Assembly: GCA_026075535.2 (NCBI GenBank)
Contig: AP026546.1
Span: 10,788,001 to 10,852,000, forward strand
Reading direction: 5' to 3'
DNA from: Tricholoma matsutake
Lineage: Eukaryota > Basidiomycota > Agaricomycetes > Agaricales > Tricholomataceae
DNA length: 64,000 bases
Part shown: positions 34,684-43,392 of the stretch, piece after piece
How positions within the stretch are numbered: the stretch's first letter is position 1
How the letters are laid out: each line of letters opens with the position of its first letter
Notes under the pieces: model-generated
Seen by the model: only the letters and a program-made list of their open reading frames with translations
Told to the model about the DNA's origin: nothing
Database searches by the model: none
Translations under genes and position numbers: made by a program

Positions 34684-37263
34684 TTATGCCTTGACTTCCA
34701 GGCAAGAAAATATTGTGCTTGTCCCCTCTGTGAAATTTTGGTAAGGCCAGAATTTCATCCCCTCATACACCATTCTCGCAATGTGATGTGGAGCATTCGG
34801 ATTACATTTAAAGAATTGGGTGATCACGTTACACGCTCGCTTACAATTCTCTTTGGGCTCCCATGAATTATTTTCATCGGTATAGTTTTTCCACTTTATT
34901 AAGAACTCCAATTTGTTCCATCGAAGACATGAGTCTAGAATTTCTTCAACTATGTATTCTGGAGCACCTTCTACCATTATCAGAGGTTGCAGAGTAGTTT
35001 GTTGACCAGGAATAGTGGGTGGGCAGTAAGGGCCTAGGTGGGATACGTTAATCTTGGGATCAATCTTGAATGATCAGGGTAATTTTAGCACTACTGCATT
35101 AGGCAAGATCACTTTAGAGATCGCATATGGGCCAACTTGTTTCTCCATAAGTTTCCTCAAAGGTTGTGGAATATTGAGGTCCTTTGTGCTTAGCCACACC
35201 AAGTCACCAACTTTGTACTCTGGAGCGCGTGCTCGAGTACAATCCACATGTCACATCATGTCATCAGGTGCTTTCTTCAATGCCGCCTCCACTTCCTCTT
35301 GTACCTTTTGCATCTTAGATACAAAGTCTTCTACTGACTGTACTTTGACTTCCCTTCTGGGTTCTACTCCCATGCGAGGATGATATCTATAATTCGCAAA
35401 AAAGGGTGACATACAAGTAGCCGAATGGAATTTGATATTGTGGGAAAATTCGGCAATTGCCAGCCATTCGGGCCAGTTGGTTTGTCAGTAGTTGACAAAC
35501 ATACGTAGGTACTGCTCCAACTCCTGATTCATTCTCTCTGTCTGCCCATCAGTCTGTGGGTGATATGCCATAGATAATTTGGTTTGAATTCCCAATATGT
35601 GGTTTAGTTCTTGCATAAACATGGAAGCAAATTGTGGTCCACAATCAGAGATAATGGTATTGGGTAACCCATGTAACTGCCATACCTGATTTAGATAGAG
35701 GCACACCAAGCCCAATGATGAGGTTTCTGTTGTAGTAAGAATAATATGGACCTCCTTTGTGAAGTGGTCGCATACTACAAGTATTGCATCGTACCCTTGA
35801 GCCTCGGGTAATCCAGTAATAAAATCCACAGATATATCTCACCATGGCGCTTTAGGTATAGGGTTCGGCATTAATTTTCCTGCAGGTTTTTCTGGAAATT
35901 TCTTCCCCCTCATGCATGTATCACATCCATCCACATACCCCAACACATACTTTGAAATTCCGGGCCACCAATAGTTTCTCATTACTAATTCCAATGTCTT
36001 CCATCTTCCTGGGTGTCCGGCAGTCGGTGTATTATGATATAACTGGATGATCTCCCTTCGCAAATCCTGATCCTTTGGTACATACACCTTTCCTCAAAAC
36101 AACACCAACCCTTGTTCCTCAGCCCATTCATCTCCTTTAATATTACCTTTCTTCTCTCCCTTCAGAGCTTTCACGGCTTCCACTACTTCATCATCCATTT
36201 CTGAACATTGTCTAATTTTAGACAATATTTCCGTTTCCGAGCTATCTATTAATAGATGCCCTTGATGCATAGTGCAAATGCAAAAGTATTCTGGTTTGGG
36301 TAAGGTAACATTCTTATTGTTTTCCTCCACCCCCCTTTTATGATCAATATGTCTGGATAATGCATCTGCTTTTCTCATTAAGCTTCCTGCTTTGTGGACC
36401 AAGTGAAAATTGAAACGCGATAGGAATAATGCCCAACGTGCTTGCCGGCAATTCAGCTTTTTAGCAGACATGAAATATTGCAGATTTTGATGATCTGTCC
36501 AGATCTCTATCTGATGTGTACATCCTTCCAAATAATGCCTCCACACCTCCAATGCTCGTATTATCCCCAACATCTCTTTGTCATGCACATCATAATTTCT
36601 CTCCACATCATTCAACCCTTGGGACAGATATGCACAAGGATGCCATTTGTCATCTTTGTACAGCATTGATAATACCACTCCAGTAGCAAAGTTGGATGCA
36701 TCTGATTCCACTCGTAAAGGGTGTGTGAAATCCACTGGGGCTAATATTGGTCCCTCCACAAACCTCCTCTTCAACTCCTCAAATGCTGTCTCCCCACCTC
36801 CACACTACTCCCTTTCCCGTAAGGTTATGTAAGGGTGTGGCAATTGTGCACAAAGCAGACGATAATAATTTGTGAGTCCCAAGAAAGCTTGAACCTCCTT
36901 GACATGGGTGGGTGCAGGCCAATCTATGATCGCCTGTACCTTGATCAGATCCATTTTGATCCCGTCAGGGCCGATCAATAATCCTAGGAACTCGATCTCG
37001 CTTGCCCCAAACACACACTTCTCTGGTTTCAAAAATAGATCATTCTCCGCCAACCTCCATAACACCTCCTGCACTATCACCTCATGATTTTCTTCATCCT
37101 CTGTGAATATCAGAATGTCATCGATAAATATTATTACCATGCCATTGTCTATTATGTCCTTGAAAATGTTGTTCATCATATTTTGAAAGGTCAGGGGACT
37201 ATTAGTCATCCTGAAAAACATGACAAGTGGCTCAAAAAATCCTCGATGCATGGCAAATATCAT
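34684..37263 (-). pseudogene. Gypsy-2 RT, RNase H, integrase and chromodomain
   Basis: One minus-strand frame of about 860 codons with only stop codons as damage. RT palm (MHRGFFEPLVMFF; FIDDILIF catalytic motif near 37110), thumb (VQAFLGLTNYYRLL), RNase H (VESDASNFATG; VHDKEMLGI; EIWTDHQNLQYF), integrase zinc region (AGHPGRWKTLELV...CDTCMRG), core (SVDFITGLPEA; ISDCGPQFAS; YHPQTDGQTERMNQELEQY), then chromodomain YIVEEILDSCLR...FLIKWKNYTDENNSWEP (about 34955-34860). Stops near 36094, 35850, 35485, 35240 and 35070 are TGA at likely Arg codons; the one at 36805 is TAG, perhaps from Trp. Confidence 0.9.
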
Positions 37264-37276
37264 CTCCTGTCTTTAT

Positions 37277-38645
37277 TCATACATTATTGTTGTATCCCCA
37301 GTGTAAATCCAATTTTGTAAAGACCTTGGCTTTTCCCACCTTGTCAATTATTTCTGATATCAACAGCAGGGGGTATGCATTCTTCACTGTCCACTCATTC
37401 AGATACCTATAATCTGTACACATCCTCTTCCTTTGGTCTTTCTTTGGCACTAAGAATATTGGTGATGTCTGCAGTGATTTCAAAGGTCGTATGTATCCTT
37501 TGCGCAATTGCTCCTTCAGGAATGCATCCACTTCTTCTTGTTCCATCGGAGATAATGGATATACCTTTGACTTCTTCAGCACAAACCCTGGCTTCATCTT
37601 GATCACATGATCCCATGGCTTCTGCACTGGCATTCGCTCAGACTCCTTCTTCTGAAACACTGACAGATATTCATGATACACTTTTGGCACCCACTCCTCC
37701 ACTGGCTTCTCCATGTTCACAATATTCTTGTCCCACAACTGTCCTCCATGAATTTCTCTAAAGGTTTGCTTCTGCTCTTCTTTCTCGATTATGATTGGAA
37801 CTTCCCCATTTGGCATTTCCTCATCCTCCACTTCCTCCATCATAACAGAATACTTCCTCAGACATTCTTTCTCTTTCTTTTCCTTTTCTCCTTCTTCATC
37901 TTCCTCCCATACACATTACATTCCTTAGGACAACAAGTCATTTGTACTTTCCCAGTTTTCCAATCAATTTCAGGATTATGCTTCCATAACCATGGACATC
38001 CTATTATTAGATTGGTTTTCCCAAGATCGCACACTTCAAATATGGCTCGCTCCTGATGCTCCTGATACTTTAATACCATAGTCACCTCCTCCTTGATAGT
38101 TCCTCCATGATTGACTGTTCTGTCAATATTGTATACCATTATAGGTTGAGCCAGCTTGCGTGTGTTAATACCATTTCTGGTAATTAAGGATCGATTAATG
38201 AATAATCCTGTAGCACTGCTATCAAGCAATGCTTCCACATCAATCACTGTGTGCATGTCCACTGTCTTCAGTCCCATAGTCAAGGTGATTTCAGGTTCTA
38301 TTCGTGCAGAGCAAATAAAGAATTTAGGGGTTTTCAGAAATGGTGCATGACAATTTTCTTTGTCACGTGATTCGCAACAGTTGTACTCCTCCTCAATTTC
38401 CTTTTCTGATTTACTCTGGGTTTCCTTGGATACTAATACATTGTAATGATTCTGGGTCACCAATGGGGAAACCTTCACTGGGACTCTTCCACAAAATTCT
38501 TCTGCTTGCCTTCCTCCGGCTTCACTTCCTCAATTGTAGCTTCCCTAATCTTTCTTTTCTGCCTACAATTCCTAGAAATATGTCCTAACTGCCCACAGTT
38601 AAAACATTTAAGTGGGGCTCATCTCCCTGCTTGATCAACCTCCAT
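37277..38645 (-). pseudogene. Gypsy-2 zinc knuckle, protease and RT fingers
   Basis: In order: zinc knuckle CFNCGQLGHISRNC (about 38610-38565); acidic linker (KSEKEIEEEYNCCES); protease ALLDSSATGLFINRSLI (38230-38180), where the catalytic D-S-G reads D-S-S; NLIIGCPWLWKHNPEIDWKTG (38015-37955); then after a frame change KPWDHVIKMKPGF, KVYPLSPMEQEEVDAFL, FLVPKKDQRKRMCTDYRYLN and KLDLHWGYNNN (37845-37277). The damaged protease active site alone would block maturation. Confidence 0.85.
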
Positions 38646-38895
38646 TGCCTCTGCTGGTGCTGCTGACTCCATAACTATAGGTGTCACTGTTATGGCCGGT
38701 GGCTGTGCCCTTGGAGCTTGCACCTGAGGCGCTTTTCCTTTCTCGGACTTTCCTCCTGATGACTTTCCAAATTTACCACTTCCATACATCAACTTTGACT
38801 CTGCCTGTTCCTGCCAGTATTGCTAGTCAAGGTGCATTGCCCAATTATAACACTCATCCAACTTCTCTGGCATAGAAGGTAGTCAGTAGATAGAC

Positions 38896-39173
38896 TTGAA
38901 TAAAGAGGGATTTCATCCTGCTTTCAAAAATTCTACCAATGTGGCTTCTCCCATATCCGTTTGTGAAGCTTCTGCTTTGAACTGCAAAATAAATTCATCC
39001 ACCGTTAGGGAACCTTGGCACATGGTCTTTAATTTAGCATTGGCTGTCACCTTTGGATTAGGATCTCCAAACTGTGCCTCCAATCTCTCCAGAAATTCCT
39101 TGAAGGTTGCAAATGGTTTATGTCCCACGGCAATTTGATTTATAGCCTTGTTTCTCCAGAACTGTGCTTTCCC
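38896..39173 (-). pseudogene. Gypsy-2 gag, C-terminal part
   Basis: Reads GKAQFWRNKAINQIA (39165-39125) then PFATFKEFLERLEAQFGDPN and LTVDEFILQFKAEASQ, the capsid-like core typical of Ty3 Gag. Its N-terminal partner is on the other side of the 2.9-kb insertion, at 42088-42495. Confidence 0.8.
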
Positions 39174-39421
39174 CCCCCACCTATTCCAGTTGGATTCTGG
39201 TTCGTCCAGCTGGAATTTCCAGAATTTCTGGAATCAGGTGGAATTTTTTTTGTATGTGGTTTTCCCTATGCAGCACAATTCCAGTCGGAATAAGGATCCA
39301 ATTTACAGCTGGAATCCCCAGAATCTGACTGGACTCATCACAACCAGAATAACTGGAATAACTGGACTAACTGGAATAACCGGAATGCACATGCTTTCCC
39401 AAATAAAAGGTCGACATACAT

Positions 39422-39506
39422 CAAGAATTGAACACTCGACCTTGGGTCTGCACACATAACAGCATGCTTAACCACTGAGCTACCAAGCAATTATTCTTGG
39501 GCATAC
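39422..39506 (-). other. tRNA-like sequence
   Basis: On the minus strand, A-box-like GGTAGCTCAGTGGTTAAGC and B-box-like GTGTTCAATTC are present, with a D-arm GCTC/AAGC and a short CTG/CAG anticodon stem. The acceptor stem is not complementary, so this is a SINE or decayed tRNA and not a gene. Confidence 0.45.
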
Positions 39507-39754
39507 ATTTAATACATTTATTACTCAACCAAAGTGCATAGTTAATCACAGCCATTAATGGAATAATTAATAAGTATGCATACGCATGACACGTGACATG
39601 TGACTGCCAGCTCACAACCACCACCACCACTGTCGCCAATGCCGCCTCCTCCTCTCCACTCTACCACCACCACTGCGTGTGCACCCACCACCACCATTCC
39701 CATGCCCAATGCCACCATCACCACCACCTTCAAACGAGCCAACTGGACGGAACA

Positions 39755-40180
39755 CGGGCCCAAACAATGCAGATCACGTCGTTTGGGGCCTAAGTATGTT
39801 TTTTTTTGTTTACTTCTTGTTTTTTCATACTAACTAACTTGTTTCATTTGTTTTATAGGTTCTACTTGACTGCCAGACATAACATGGGCCCAAACAACAT
39901 GATTGGACAGAACACAGGCCCAAATGATGCAGATCGCGTCGTCTGGGCCCTAAGTAAGGTTTTTTTCATTTGCTTTTTGTTTTTATAAACTAACTAACAT
40001 TTTTTTTAGCTCTCTAGGCTATAATCTACTGGCAATGATGCCATCACTTGCAAACGAGCCAATGTGGGCCCAAACAATGCAGATCACATCGTTTGGGCCC
40101 TACATAAGTTGTTTTCGTTTTGTTTTTGTTTTAATAAACTAACTAACTCATTTTTTTAGTTTTCTAGGTTATAATCTACT
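39755..40180. repeat. Minisatellite, three units of about 150-165 bp
   Basis: Each unit has 'gggcccaaac/aatgatgcagatc', a 'cgtttgggcccta' block, a T-rich stretch, 'aactaactaac', and a pyrimidine-TAG followed by 'tctagg' (starts near 39757, 39907 and 40066). Each unit superficially resembles a GT...AG intron, but I see no conserved exon frame. A related block occurs at 58865-58955. The 39610-39730 stretch is a CCA/CAC simple repeat. Confidence 0.6.
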
Positions 40181-40204
40181 AGTAATGACACCACCACCCA
40201 CAAA

Positions 40205-40810
40205 TGAGCCAACACACCCACCCCACGCCTGTGAGCCCCTGCTCGTAGGGTGGATCGTGAGTGTGTGCAAGCAACAACAACAATGACACCACCATCTACC
40301 AGCACCAGAACCCCCCAGAATGCAAACCATGGCTGCCAATGACAATGGACAATGACAACAGGGCCAACGACACACCACCTGCCTCCAGCCCCATGAGCCA
40401 CTGCTCGGGGGGTAGATTGTGGGTGGAATGGCAATGATGACAAGGGGAATGACAACGGGCCTGCCTAGTAAGCACCTACCAACCTCCGTATCGTGCCATG
40501 TTGCACTGATGCGCCCAACCTCCCCCCCCCAAAAAAAAAAAACAGAAATCCAGACAGGGGATGACAGCAATGAACGATGACAAGCCACTGCCCCCAGCCT
40601 CACGAGCAACTGCTCATGGGGTGGATCATGGGTGGAATGATGCCCAGGCGCAGGGACAGGAGACAACAATGACACACCACCTGCCCCCAGCCTCACAAGC
40701 AACTGCTCATGGGGTGGAATATGGGTGGAACAACAACGATGACAAGCCACCTACCCCCAGCCTCATGAGCAACTGCTGATGGGGTGGATCATGGGTGGAA
40801 GGACAGACAA
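40205..40810. repeat. Dispersed hairpin repeat (CTCATGAGCAACTGCTCATGGGG type)
   Basis: The palindromic core GAGC-N4-GCTC, preceded by 'ccccagcct' and followed by 'ggggtggatcatgggtgg', recurs near 40225, 40395, 40605, 40697 and 40767. A looser version is at 58715 and 61105. Unit spacing at 40585-40800 is about 70-90 bp. Frames across it are translations of the repeat. Confidence 0.6.
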
Positions 40811-40827
40811 CAGCAGGGTCGCATCCC

Positions 40828-41095
40828 CTCCCCCTCCCCCACACTTTGTGTGGGGAGGGATTTTTTTTGGACTTTTAATCATTTATTAGTATTGTGCCCC
40901 CCCTCCCCCATTTTGCATGGGGGAGGGATTTTTTTCTTCATATTTTTACCTCCCTCCTTGCGTTTGGTGCGAGGGGTTAGCTTTTTATGTATCTAAATAA
41001 AACTCCCTCTCGCATCTTGTGAGAGGGAGGATTTTTTGTTTATCTATGTAATCACAATCATCCCCACTCCCTCGCATTCAATGTGAGGGATGTGG
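40828..41095. repeat. Array of five hairpins, four followed by T-tracts
   Basis: Five consecutive G/C-rich stem-loops at about 40830-40860, 40898-40928, 40950-40976, 41003-41030 and 41064-41093. Each has a CCCTC... left arm, a 4-8 nt loop rich in T, and a GAGGG right arm. The first four are followed by runs of T. Loops differ (ACTTTGT, TTTTGC, GTTTG, ATCTTG, ATTCAA) while stems are maintained, which suggests the pairing matters or was amplified as a unit. Similar stem-loops stand alone at 60021-60046 and 61023-61062. Confidence 0.55.
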
Positions 41096-41177
41096 TTAAT
41101 TAAAAAAAATTGATCTTTCACTACTCCAAAAAAAATTAGAGGGTCATGAATAAACATTATATTACTAATTAATAATT

Positions 41178-41318
41178 CTCCTGTGGCTCAACTGGTTAAG
41201 CACACATGTTTGGTTTGTCATGTGATCACTCTAATCAAGATGTCTTGAGTTCAATCCTTACTCTGCACAAATATATTTTGTAGGCACTTTGACAACTTAA
41301 GACTTGAAATTTGACTAT
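41178..41318 (+). mobile_element. tRNA-derived SINE copy
   Basis: A box TGGCTCAACTGG (41184-41195) and B box GAGTTCAATCC (41247-41257), with the insert 'tgtcatgtgatcactctaatcaaga' between them. Related along its length to 5185-5345, including the 'cactttgacaacttaagacttg'-type tail. The TRIM begins at the TSD directly after it. Confidence 0.6.
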
Positions 41319-41344
41319 CCATTTATTAAACTCTGAAAAGAGGA

Positions 41345-41417
41345 TGACCAGACTGGGGATTGAGCCCAGGACCTTCCAGACATATACCAGATGCTCTAAC
41401 CACTGAGCTATCAGGCC
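41345..41417 (-). other. tRNA-like module in TRIM 3' LTR
   Basis: 73 nt on the minus strand. D stem GCTC/GAGC; anticodon stem TCTGG/CTGGA with two wobble pairs and a 7-nt loop TATATGT; T stem CTGGG/CCCAG, perfect; acceptor GGCCTGA/TCTGGTC, six of seven paired. The T loop is CTCAATC. A box TAGCTCAGTGG is intact; B box is weaker than in the other LTR. Confidence 0.7.
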
Positions 41418-41726
41418 TTACCAGTAGAATTCACTTTCTAACGGATAAGCTCTACCCTCAGAGTGACCATATACTCCTTGCAAGACTTATATCATGCTCA
41501 ACCCTTGTGATACAAATGACTGCTTAGGTAAGAGGCCACCTGATGGTCCGTTCACACAGGTGTCAGATTACCTCATCCAACACACTCCCCCAATCTGTCA
41601 CATCTCCTCAATGTGCAAACATCATTTTCAGCAGTAGGTTGCCCAACCAAACAGTGCCAAACAGAGCCAAACATGCTCATCAAACAGACACAAACAACAG
41701 TGCATACCAGCACAGGGCCCATAACC

Positions 41727-41992
41727 TATTAAACTCTGAAAAGAGGATGACCAGACTGGGGATTGAACCCAGGACCTTCCGGACATATACCAGATGCTCT
41801 AACCACTGAGCTATCAGGCCTTGCCAGTAGAATTCACTTTCTAATGGATAAGCTCTACCCTCAGAGTAACCATATACTCCTTGCAAGACTTATATCATGC
41901 AGCATGCTCAACCCTTGTGGTACAAATGACTGCTTAGGTAAGAGGCCACCTGATGGTCCATTCACACAGGTGTCAGATTACCTCATCCAACA
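41727..41992 (-). repeat. TRIM 5' LTR with tRNA-like module
   Basis: Holds the better preserved tRNA-like module at 41748-41820: T loop TTCAATC (B box GGTTCAATCC), anticodon stem TCTGG/CCGGA, D stem GCTC/GAGC. The position before the putative anticodon TAT is A and not the universal U33, so it is unlikely to decode. The 68-codon frame through it is a translation of the tRNA-like part and not a gene. Confidence 0.8.
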
Positions 41993-42087
41993 CCATTAGG
42001 GTATATACTCTAAGTTGAGCATCTGGAGTAACCAGAATATGGTCAGAATAACTGGAATAACTGGACTCCAACTGGAATAGGTGGGGG

Positions 42088-42495
42088 AGGGTAAATTACA
42101 GGAATGTATGAGAGAGCAAACATAATCCTAGACTTGGCTGTATGAAACTCTGGCTTCCTCCCATGGATGTACAATACTATAGATCTGATGAAGGATTTTG
42201 TATTCTCCATGATACTGTCAAAAATTTGTGGGGGCATGTACTTAGGTAAGTGCGCTTTACCATTTCCAGATTTCTCCACCATCTCATCCTCCTGCGATAT
42301 CCACTCCTCCATCTCCTCCATCTCATCATCTCTGTCTCCTGTCATCTCTGGTTGTACTTCCGCTTGTCTGGGCTGTGATGCTGCCAACACTGACACTAAT
42401 TGCGACATTTGCGCTGTAAGCACATCAATTTTTGCCTCCAGTGCTGGTGTGGGAACAGGATTAGGGCCGGGATTAGAAGTTGAGGGTTTGGACAT
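42088..42495 (-). pseudogene. Gypsy-2 gag, N-terminal part
   Basis: Starts MSKPSTSNPGPN (42495), with a predicted coiled stretch ALEAKIDVLTAQMSQLVSVL, an acidic EEMEEWISQEDE segment, and the Gag core entry PPQIFDSIMENTKSFIRSI...KSRIMFALSYI, cut at about 42090 by the inverted-repeat element. It joins in sense with 39173 and below. Confidence 0.85.
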
Positions 42496-42982
42496 AATGG
42501 TAAAATCTGTGATGAGTCACTTCTTCAACAAATTCAAGATTTGTTTCTTAGAGACCTCTCCAAATGTTTATGGGTCACATGATGGTTTGTCAATTGTGTG
42601 TCAATTGTTCGTCGTTCGTCGGGCGCCTAATTTGACACTTCTGATCAATAACCCTTCCAACAGTGCCTGATCTCGGAGATAACACTGAATTTGGCTTGTG
42701 ACTAAAATAGTCATCTGAATAGAGTGATGTAAATCGTAACTAAACCAGATCCAATCGGTTGTCCGGTTGCAGCTGTCCTAATAATGAGTACTGCCTCTCG
42801 ATCACTGGTGGTCGCAATGTAAGGCAAGGCCTGGCATCAGCTTACAAAAGAAAAGGTAGATTACATATATACAAGTACTTCTGGCTCGTGCCAAAAGGAT
42901 GAGTAATTGGATGTAGCGCAGTGAAACAATGACGTATGCGCAAGTAAGAGAAGGTGCACTGATATGGGAAGTTGTGTTCTTC

Positions 42983-43392
42983 TGTTAGGGCGACACCCAC
43001 TATCTGCTAGCTAAGACTGTGCAGGTTCTCTCTACAAGAAGGGGGTGGGATCCGCACTCGTGATGGGGGAATTGATGGTTTTGATGCGAGGGGTATTAAT
43101 AGGTGAGTTTGTTGACAAAGGCCTTTCACACCAAAAGCATAGGTGGAATACCTAAGAGAACACAACTGGGTCCCCTAGGTGTATATTTAGGGTTTATATA
43201 CTATGTTACATATATTGTACATTGTTGTTACCAATGCGTGCGCACATGCACATACATCTTGATGCATGCGAAATAAAATTCTCATGCTATCAAAGTGTAG
43301 CATCATTTAGTGTCATTTAGTGTAATGCAGCGTAATTCGACATAATAAAATAAAAATGAAATTTTCTTAGGTAATGGGGTGGTTTCCTAACA
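42983..43392 (-). repeat. Gypsy-2 5' LTR (intact)
   Basis: 410 bp, TGTTAGG...CCTAACA, followed by the ATTGT duplication. It includes the uninterrupted CACTATCTGCTAGC target that Gypsy-1 hit in the other LTR. Confidence 0.9.

Larger units (their letters stand above)
41324..41992 (-). mobile_element. TRIM: 669-bp miniature LTR element with tRNA-like LTRs
   Basis: Two direct repeats (41324-41582, 259 bp; 41727-41992, 266 bp) flank a 144-bp non-coding centre, and CCATT duplications lie at 41319-41323 and 41993-41997. On the minus strand the LTR runs TGTTGGATGAGG...CAGAGTTTAATA. Directly after the 5' LTR is GGTTATGGGCCCTG (41713-41726), the Copia-type half-tRNA primer site. Directly before the 3' LTR is ATTGGGGGAG (41583-41592), a polypurine tract. 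So all cis signals of an LTR retrotransposon are present and no protein is. The only length difference between LTRs is a 7-bp 'gcatgca'-type duplication near 41900. Each LTR contains a tRNA-like sequence near its 3' end. Confidence 0.9.
39174..42087. mobile_element. 2.9-kb terminal-inverted-repeat element inside Gypsy-2 gag
   Basis: Left end CCCCCACCTATTCCAGTTGG is the reverse complement of the right end. Both subterminal regions carry many 'ggaataactgga' motifs in varied spacing (39184-39390 on the left, 42030-42075 on the right), as in DNA transposons with transposase-binding repeats. The gag reading frame breaks at FALSYI on one side and resumes at GKAQFWRN on the other, which proves insertion. 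No clean target duplication could be read because of the C/G runs. No transposase is encoded: inside are a tRNA-like sequence, simple repeats, minisatellites, hairpins, a SINE and a TRIM. It is therefore non-autonomous; the family is uncertain. Confidence 0.7.
28275..43392 (-). mobile_element. Gypsy-2, Ty3/Gypsy chromovirus inserted in a KDZ intron
   Basis: Minus-strand Gypsy element flanked by ATTGT duplications at 28270-28274 and 43393-43397. LTR ends are TGTTAGG...CCTAACA. Its right LTR is whole (42983-43392); its left LTR is split by Gypsy-1 into 28275-28294 and 34318-34672. A purine tract AAAAGGGGGATAA on the minus strand precedes the left LTR (34673-34685). The internal region holds Gag, zinc knuckle, protease, RT, RNase H, integrase and a C-terminal chromodomain. 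The gag is itself split by a 2.9-kb element (39174-42087). Without its guests it would be roughly 6.2 kb. Confidence 0.9.

Noticed and set aside
39755..40180. Multi-intron gene made of repeated exons
   Set aside because: Intron-like GT...TAG borders recur, but the sequences between them lack a conserved reading frame.
40580..40800. CRISPR array
   Set aside because: Units are imperfect, spacers are not uniform and the genome is eukaryotic; this is a minisatellite with hairpins.
41748..41820. Functional tRNA-Ile (TAT) gene
   Set aside because: Acceptor mismatch, missing U33 and placement inside an LTR in two copies argue for a tRNA-like mobile module rather than a decoding tRNA.
41680..41886. 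68-codon minus-strand frame
   Set aside because: It is a translation of the tRNA-like module and LTR of the TRIM; it has no start context and is duplicated with the LTR.
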